From: an uncultured bacterium
Lineage (GTDB): Bacteria; Bacillota; Clostridia; Lachnospirales; Lachnospiraceae
Length of the DNA stretch: 7,451 nucleotides
Assembly: GCA_946543095.1 (NCBI GenBank)
Contig: CAMNLO010000074.1
Coordinates: forward strand, 1-7,451
Reading direction: 5' to 3'
The notes beneath the pieces were generated by a model. It ran no database searches. It saw only the letters and a program-made list of their open reading frames with translations, and was not told the origin of the DNA. This document shows, in pieces, positions 1 through 4,222 of this stretch. Within the stretch, counting starts at the first letter, position 1; the number at the start of each line of letters is the position of its first letter. A program made the position numbers and the translations under genes.

Positions 1-392
1 GGATCCAGGCCATTTTAAACTCCACCCGCTTCCGCAAGCTGATGGATGAATGCGGCTTAAACGGGACGGGAAAGGACTTTGACCGCCAGAAGATCAGCCG
101 GGTGTTAACGGAGCAGCCCACCGCCCTGTATGAGGCCTATCAGAAGAGCACCACTCTTTCCGCCTACACGGATCAGGGTGCCACCATGCGGCGGCTGAAG
201 GACCAGTTCTACGGCATGGGGGCAAAGATCACGGAGAACGGGATCAAAGCCTCCAGACGGACGAAAAAGGACGAGCTTTCCGGCACGAGCCAGTTTGATC
301 CTTCCCGGAAGAACGCCCGTTTCGACGGCGTCAAAAAGAAGGAGAAGACCGAGACCCAAAGGGACGACAGAGAGAGGGGACTGAAGAAATGA
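1..392 (+). CDS. 3' end of a gene of unknown function (5' end outside the window)
   Basis: The frame is open from base 3 to the TGA at 390-392, giving about 130 C-terminal residues. I take it as a truncated gene and not a gene starting at the ATG at 42, because there is no ribosome binding site before 42 and the frame continues upstream to the window edge. The visible part starts as a mixed helical-looking region (QAILNSTRFRKLMDECGL, then a stretch around TALYEAYQKSTTLSAYTDQ). It ends in a strongly charged, probably disordered tail rich in Lys, Arg, Asp and Glu. There is no membrane segment or signal peptide. I do not recognise the family. Its stop overlaps the start of the VirB2-like gene (ATGA at 389-392), so the two are probably translationally coupled. 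A cytoplasmic DNA-processing or coupling component of the transfer machinery is plausible from position alone, but no motif shows it. Confidence 0.75.
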   Translation, partial: IQAILNSTRFRKLMDECGLNGTGKDFDRQKISRVLTEQPTALYEAYQKSTTLSAYTDQGATMRRLKDQFYGMGAKITENGIKASRRTKKDELSGTSQFDPSRKNARFDGVKKKEKTETQRDDRERGLKK

Positions 393-694
393 CGGACGGA
401 GCGGATTTTTCCAGCGCAGTATCACCGATGGTCAAGTTCATCACCGGGCTGATGCCTGCGGTGCTGATGCTGGTGGCGGCGGCAGGGACCCTGTACTGCA
501 TCCTTTTGGCAGTGCAGTATGCCAGGGCCTCCGAGCCCCAGGAGCGGGAAAAGGCGAAGAACCGCATCGCCACGTTTCTCCTGGGCTTTGTACTGATCTT
601 CATCCTGCTCTTTCTGATGCAGGTCACGATGCCGGTCCTGGTGCAGTGGGTCCAGCTGAACGCAGACCTGATCAACGGGGACATCTACAAGTGA
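389..694 (+). CDS. VirB2/TrbC-like pilin-type small membrane protein of a conjugative T4SS
   Basis: This is a 101-residue protein with two hydrophobic helices, at about residues 17-44 and 60-88. They are separated by a short charged loop, ARASEPQEREKAKNR (about 46-59). Two membrane helices joined by a charged loop with Glu/Arg/Lys and an AKxRI-type start of the second helix is the layout of the VirB2/TrbC pilin-like subunits found in Gram-positive conjugation clusters. VirB2-type subunits assemble in or on the membrane as the pilus or channel subunit. The start is supported by an AGAGGGG ribosome binding site at 374-380. The ATG overlaps the stop of the preceding gene. No long cleavable signal peptide is obvious, and the first 14 residues are polar. 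The assignment rests on architecture and neighbours (VirB6-like and PrgI-like genes downstream), not on a decisive motif, so another small T4SS membrane protein is possible. Confidence 0.7.
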   Translation: MTDGADFSSAVSPMVKFITGLMPAVLMLVAAAGTLYCILLAVQYARASEPQEREKAKNRIATFLLGFVLIFILLFLMQVTMPVLVQWVQLNADLINGDIYK

Positions 695-705
695 GAAAGA
701 CATGG

Positions 706-776
706 TTATGTAAACCTTCTTGAGAAATCAGAACAAATGTATTATGATAAAAAGGTTACATAAAATCGCTACATAA
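706..776. promoter_or_regulatory. Three TACATAA boxes around the promoter (candidate operator)
   Basis: The heptamer TACATAA occurs three times in a 71-bp AT-rich gap. It is inverted as TTATGTA at 706-712, and direct at 757-763 and 770-776. The last two are 13 bp apart. The inverted copy sits 7 bp upstream of the -35 hexamer, and the two direct copies lie just after the predicted transcription start. Boxes 1 and 2 extend to TTATGTAA and TTACATAA, each with half-site symmetry TTA-N2-TAA. In addition, 706-718 (TTATGTAAACCTT) is complementary to 752-763 (AAGGTTACATAA) with one bulged A. Placement over and beside a promoter is typical of a repressor operator, but no regulator is visible in the window, so this is an inference from pattern. 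Confidence 0.5.
720..748 (+). promoter_or_regulatory. SigA-type promoter for the exported-protein/T4SS genes
   Basis: A -35 hexamer TTGAGA (720-725, 4 of 6 to TTGACA in sequence order) and a -10 hexamer TATGAT (743-748, 5 of 6 to TATAAT) are separated by exactly 17 bp. This is the optimal housekeeping-sigma arrangement. Predicted transcription starts near 755, leaving a leader of about 65 bases before the ATG at 819. The promoter lies in the only markedly AT-rich interval of the window. It would drive the 663-codon gene and, given the short gaps downstream, probably the genes after it. Readthrough from the upstream pair of genes is also possible because no intrinsic terminator was found after 694. 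Confidence 0.65.
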
Positions 777-818
777 CTTGAAAACGATTTCCTCTCATCA
801 GCCGGATGGAGAATACAC

Positions 819-2810
819 ATGATAAAACTTTTGAAAAACAGGAAACGATATCGGCTTTTTACAGGCCTCGTTGCCTTCCTTCTGGTGTGCCTGATGGTGC
901 TCCCCGGAGTCTTTATCCACAGCGGCATCACGGCGCAGGCGGCGGAGAAAAAGGACATCTATTACTGGGAGCGGCTGAATACCCGGGGCTCCAATTATCT
1001 TTCGGTGGTGAATACGCCTGACTCCTTCAAGGATGATCTTAAAAAATGGAGCCGGGTCATGATCGTCTATGAAAGCCAGTATTTCCAGGCCTTCTACGGC
1101 AGGGGACGGGATCTTTCCTATGGGGGCGCGGAAGTAAGCCAGGGAACCATGAAATTTAACGATCATGTATACAGCTATATCACCGGCTGCGATTTTCAGT
1201 ACTATGTCACCAAGAAGCATGAATATTATAGCACGCTGAGGAATCTCCAGTACTGGCTGGATCAGCTGGAGGACAATGACTACGGCTGGAATGACAAGGT
1301 CCTTGCGGATGATGAGGAGGAAAGCCTGGACGATACGGAATTTTGCATGGTGATGCCGGAGAGTGCAAACTCCGCCTTTGTGGAGGAATTCGACCCCTCG
1401 GACAAGTATTTCCGCACCATCGGAGCTTTGGGCACTCCCTTTATCAAATACGCTGACAAGCGCTCCTCCTATCACTATTGCAGATACGACCACAATGATC
1501 AGGATGTCACGGGCACTCCCGGCTGCTACTATATCGCTCTGGCCAATTCCGACGACACCTTTTCCGGCAGATATTTAGCCTGCGATATGGACGGCATTTA
1601 TTCCATGAACACCCAGAATCCGGCTGCAGAGCCCCCCTCCTCTCCCCCCTCCTATCTCGGGACCTGGGCCTTATGCGGCTATAACAACAGCTGCATTGAC
1701 AGTGAGGATCGCCGCAGATGGTATTCCGCCACCCTTCCCAAAGACTATTTCGGAAGATACGGCTTTGACGATTTTGAGGCCAATACCTTCTGTCTTTGCT
1801 GGGAAAAATCCACGGAAGGCAGCGAGGATGATAAGAAGTCCTCCAGTGAGTGGCACAGCTATCCCATCAATTTCGCGGCGAATATCCTGACCATGGAGGG
1901 GAATTCCAAATACAACGAGAATTCCAAATTCCAGATCTTTTTCGGGAAGAAGGACACCTCTATTTCCGTGCGCACGGAGAATCTGCAGGTGGCCTCGGGC
2001 CAGACCTATCAGAGCGACAGGCCCCTGCTTTTGGACGAGAAGAAAACCCTTCCGGTGAATAAGGACGGGGTGCTGGTGATCTCCTCCGCCCTGTTCCTTG
2101 TGGGCAATATCGAGAACAGAGGCCTCATTATCATCGACGACGGAGGCTTTGTCAGCTGCGGGCCCGGCCGGAAGGGGACGGGAGCCATCACCTGCATCGG
2201 AGGGGATATCGTGGTGAACAAATGGGGAATGCTCTATGCCTCCCCCGAATTCCATCCCCCTCTGGAGCTTCGGGACGGCTCCAGCCTGATCAATAACGGC
2301 TGCTGTATGATCAGCAATATGCGCACGGAGTCCGGCTCCCTGTTTAGAAACAGAAAGGGTGCCATGTTCCTTCCCAAGGCCCAGATCCAGAGAGGACAGG
2401 AATTCCAGTATCTGAATTCCCCCTACGACTCCGGGCTTACCGTGGCTCTCAGATATCCCTATACCCTTGTGGAATCGGCGCAGCGTCTGAATCCTTCCAA
2501 GGGCCATTATATCTTTTACAGCTCGCTGACCTTTGAACCGGAGAAGACACCGGAAAGCAAAAAATTCTATAAGTCAAGGCCCGACGGCTATTGGGATACC
2601 ATTGAGAAAAAGCTGGTCTGGGATCTGAAGGGCTCCGTGGAGGAGCTGGGAATGACCACCACCTCCTACAAGGAGGTGAAGGGCTATTACAAGCTGGCTC
2701 TCTATGAATTTCCGGAAGATAAATGCTATCCGCCGGAGGTAACGAAAAACAGTCATATCGGCAGATACAATGATGCAGACTATGTGCTGAGCTTTGTGCC
2801 GATACAATAA
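819..2810 (+). CDS. Exported cysteine-rich protein of unknown function with a possible beta-helix region
   Basis: This is a 663-residue protein. The start at 819 is supported by ATGGAG (806-811) seven bases upstream. The N-terminus is a classical signal peptide: a basic start (MIKLLKNRKRYR), a hydrophobic core at about 14-34, and a likely cleavage after AQA (about 41). There is no LPXTG motif, lipobox or C-terminal membrane helix, so the mature protein should be secreted or held by partners. Residues 43-380 are rich in Tyr, Trp, Asp and Ser and match nothing I recognise. Residues 411-515 have short hydrophobic strands punctuated by Gly, Asn and Asp turns (DGVLVIS, GLIIIDDGGF, GGDIVVNKWG, GSLINNG), as in parallel beta-helix surface proteins. 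The mature part has 14 cysteines (124, 176, 221, 236, 255, 286, 292, 325, 327, 447, 459, 495, 496, 636), many for a Gram-positive exported protein. It is first in the unit behind the promoter at 720-748. A mating-surface or adhesin role is inferred from context only. Confidence 0.8.
   Translation: MIKLLKNRKRYRLFTGLVAFLLVCLMVLPGVFIHSGITAQAAEKKDIYYWERLNTRGSNYLSVVNTPDSFKDDLKKWSRVMIVYESQYFQAFYGRGRDLSYGGAEVSQGTMKFNDHVYSYITGCDFQYYVTKKHEYYSTLRNLQYWLDQLEDNDYGWNDKVLADDEEESLDDTEFCMVMPESANSAFVEEFDPSDKYFRTIGALGTPFIKYADKRSSYHYCRYDHNDQDVTGTPGCYYIALANSDDTFSGRYLACDMDGIYSMNTQNPAAEPPSSPPSYLGTWALCGYNNSCIDSEDRRRWYSATLPKDYFGRYGFDDFEANTFCLCWEKSTEGSEDDKKSSSEWHSYPINFAANILTMEGNSKYNENSKFQIFFGKKDTSISVRTENLQVASGQTYQSDRPLLLDEKKTLPVNKDGVLVISSALFLVGNIENRGLIIIDDGGFVSCGPGRKGTGAITCIGGDIVVNKWGMLYASPEFHPPLELRDGSSLINNGCCMISNMRTESGSLFRNRKGAMFLPKAQIQRGQEFQYLNSPYDSGLTVALRYPYTLVESAQRLNPSKGHYIFYSSLTFEPEKTPESKKFYKSRPDGYWDTIEKKLVWDLKGSVEELGMTTTSYKEVKGYYKLALYEFPEDKCYPPEVTKNSHIGRYNDADYVLSFVPIQ
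1632..1655 (+). repeat. 12-bp tandem duplication with two C6 tracts
   Basis: CCCCCCTCCTCT (1632-1643) is followed directly by CCCCCCTCCTAT (1644-1655). The copies differ at one base and encode the Pro/Ser hinge PPSSPPSY (about residues 272-279) of the exported protein. The duplication keeps the frame. Confidence 0.7.
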
Positions 2811-2824
2811 CGGCGGGAGGAACG

Positions 2825-4204
2825 ATGCTGTCAGGATCCTTCGGATTAAATAACAGGAATATTCTGGGCGCCGCGTCCGTCTTCGGGATGCTTCTTGCCC
2901 TTTCCCTCACCGCCCATGCGGGGGCCATGGACTTCACCGGGGAGCTGGATCCCTTTACCGGATATCCCGTGGGCGTGACCAGTCCAGAGGCTGCGGCAGC
3001 GGCTGCAGCGGCGGAGGCCGCCGACCCCGGGCTCACTCCGGAGGCGCAGGCCGCCAGGGCACAGCAGATGGCTGCGGAGGCTGAAGCGAATGCGCAGGCA
3101 GCCCAGGACGCCTGGGAAGCGGAGCAGGCGAAGACATCCGCAGAGCAGGCCTTAAAGGAGCAGGAAGAGGCACAGAAAAAAGCCGCGGAGGAAGCGGCGG
3201 AGGCCGCCAGGCTGCAGGAAGAGCTGAACAATGTGCAGACCCGGGGCAGCTATGACGGCACTGCCGTGGGAGCCGGGGAATACAGCTTTGATTATTCCAC
3301 GGGCCAGACCAGCTACGGCAGCACCGATTATTTTGACTACAGCGGAGAGATCGATCCCTTCTCCGGCATGCCCTACGGCAGCGCATCGGATCCCGGACAG
3401 GCATCTGACGGCCCCGTGGTGATCTCCGACAGCACCCGGTACGACAGGGCCATGGGAATGTACGCCTATCCCCTGACCTCCGTGGAGGGCTATGTATATG
3501 CCGACGCGGCGGACGGGATGCTGACCACAGGGAGTGTGAAGGTGTATTACACCGATGCGGTCCTCAGAGTGTACAAAGACGGGACCCTCTATGAGGAGAG
3601 CGTGGAGGAGCTCACGGAGCCCGGCACCTATCTGTTCAGGGAGCTTCGGGGGGAGACGGAGACCACCCTGTTCCAGTTTACCATCCTCCCCGCTGCCACC
3701 AACAATATCTCCGGCTATCTTCTGCCCAGGGGCTTTTCCATGGTCTCCGTGAACTTAAACGGACAGCCTGCCCGCTATGAGCCCGGCTATGTGAGCATGG
3801 AAGAGGAGGGCAGCTACCAGATCGCCTATGCCTGCGAGCGGATCGGGAGGACTTATGTACTGGAGGTGCAGGTGGACAGGACGCCCCCTTCCCTGTTCTT
3901 TACGAACCTAAACGAAAAGATGCGGGCCAGGGGCCAGGTGGAAATGACGGGCCTTCAGGAGGGAGAGAGCGTTCTTGTGGTATTGAACGGCCGGGAGATC
4001 AATGTGAACGACAATACCTTCAAAGAAAGCGGCAACTACGTGGTGGTGGCCAGGGATCCGGCGGGAAACGAGTCGGAGTATCGTTTTACGATCCTGTTGT
4101 ATCTGAACCTTCAGGGAACCCTGTTTGCGGTATTTTTTGTGGTCTGTATCGCGGGAGTTTTCGTGTATCTGATCCTGCAGTCCAAGCGCTTTCGGGTAAG
4201 ATAA
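2825..4204 (+). CDS. Exported, C-terminally anchored protein with Ala-rich stalk and three Ig-like modules
   Basis: This is a 459-residue protein that starts 14 bp after the previous stop, with GGGAGG at 2815-2820. A signal peptide covers about residues 1-32 (hydrophobic core NILGAASVFGMLLALSLTA, likely cleavage after AHA). Residues 53-136 are Ala/Glu/Gln-rich and should form a long helix or coiled-coil stalk. This is flanked by two copies of a 16-residue motif, at 35-50 (core GELDPFTGYPVG) and 170-185 (core GEIDPFSGMPYG). Three beta-rich modules follow, at about 216-289, 290-350 and 351-423. Each has an [LN/KD]G strand turn and then an E-x-G-x-Y strand. The last also has DRTPP and DPAGNES, typical of bacterial Ig-like domains. 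A membrane helix at about 424-450 ends in a basic tail SKRFRVR, so the body faces outside and the C-terminus is cytoplasmic. A wall-spanning surface subunit of the mating apparatus is inferred from position. I do not recognise a named family for the whole protein. Confidence 0.8.
   Translation: MLSGSFGLNNRNILGAASVFGMLLALSLTAHAGAMDFTGELDPFTGYPVGVTSPEAAAAAAAAEAADPGLTPEAQAARAQQMAAEAEANAQAAQDAWEAEQAKTSAEQALKEQEEAQKKAAEEAAEAARLQEELNNVQTRGSYDGTAVGAGEYSFDYSTGQTSYGSTDYFDYSGEIDPFSGMPYGSASDPGQASDGPVVISDSTRYDRAMGMYAYPLTSVEGYVYADAADGMLTTGSVKVYYTDAVLRVYKDGTLYEESVEELTEPGTYLFRELRGETETTLFQFTILPAATNNISGYLLPRGFSMVSVNLNGQPARYEPGYVSMEEEGSYQIAYACERIGRTYVLEVQVDRTPPSLFFTNLNEKMRARGQVEMTGLQEGESVLVVLNGREINVNDNTFKESGNYVVVARDPAGNESEYRFTILLYLNLQGTLFAVFFVVCIAGVFVYLILQSKRFRVR
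2927..2974 (+). repeat. DPF[ST]G motif, copy 1
   Basis: This encodes residues 35-50 of the 459-aa protein (MDFTGELDPFTGYPVG), immediately after the predicted signal cleavage site. It matches copy 2 at 3332-3379 as D-[FY]-[TS]-G-E-[LI]-D-P-F-[TS]-G-x-P-x-G. Confidence 0.75.
3332..3379 (+). repeat. DPF[ST]G motif, copy 2
   Basis: This encodes residues 170-185 (FDYSGEIDPFSGMPYG), on the far side of the Ala-rich stalk from copy 1. The protein match is clear, while the DNA copies have diverged at many third positions. That suggests an old duplication kept by selection. Confidence 0.75.
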
Positions 4205-4222
4205 GAGGAAGGGAATCTGCCG

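Noticed and set aside
42..392. Start of the first gene at the ATG at 42
   Set aside because: No ribosome binding site precedes it, and the same frame stays open to the left edge, so the gene most likely begins outside the window.
706..763. Inverted repeat as an intrinsic terminator of the upstream genes
   Set aside because: The arms are AT-rich, the loop is over 30 bases, and no T-tract follows. The repeat is better explained as regulator boxes around the promoter.
798..1493. Long open frame on the minus strand under the 5' part of the exported-protein gene
   Set aside because: It lies inside a well-supported + strand gene with signal peptide and ribosome binding site, and has no ribosome binding site of its own. 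Its reading is explained by codon bias of the sense gene.
1671..2507. 278-codon minus-strand open frame
   Set aside because: Antisense shadow of the exported-protein gene, with no domain, promoter or ribosome binding site seen.
2449..3231. 260-codon minus-strand open frame rich in Ala, Ser and Cys
   Set aside because: The composition is the reverse complement of the Ala/Glu-rich stalk codons. It spans two real + strand genes and their junction.
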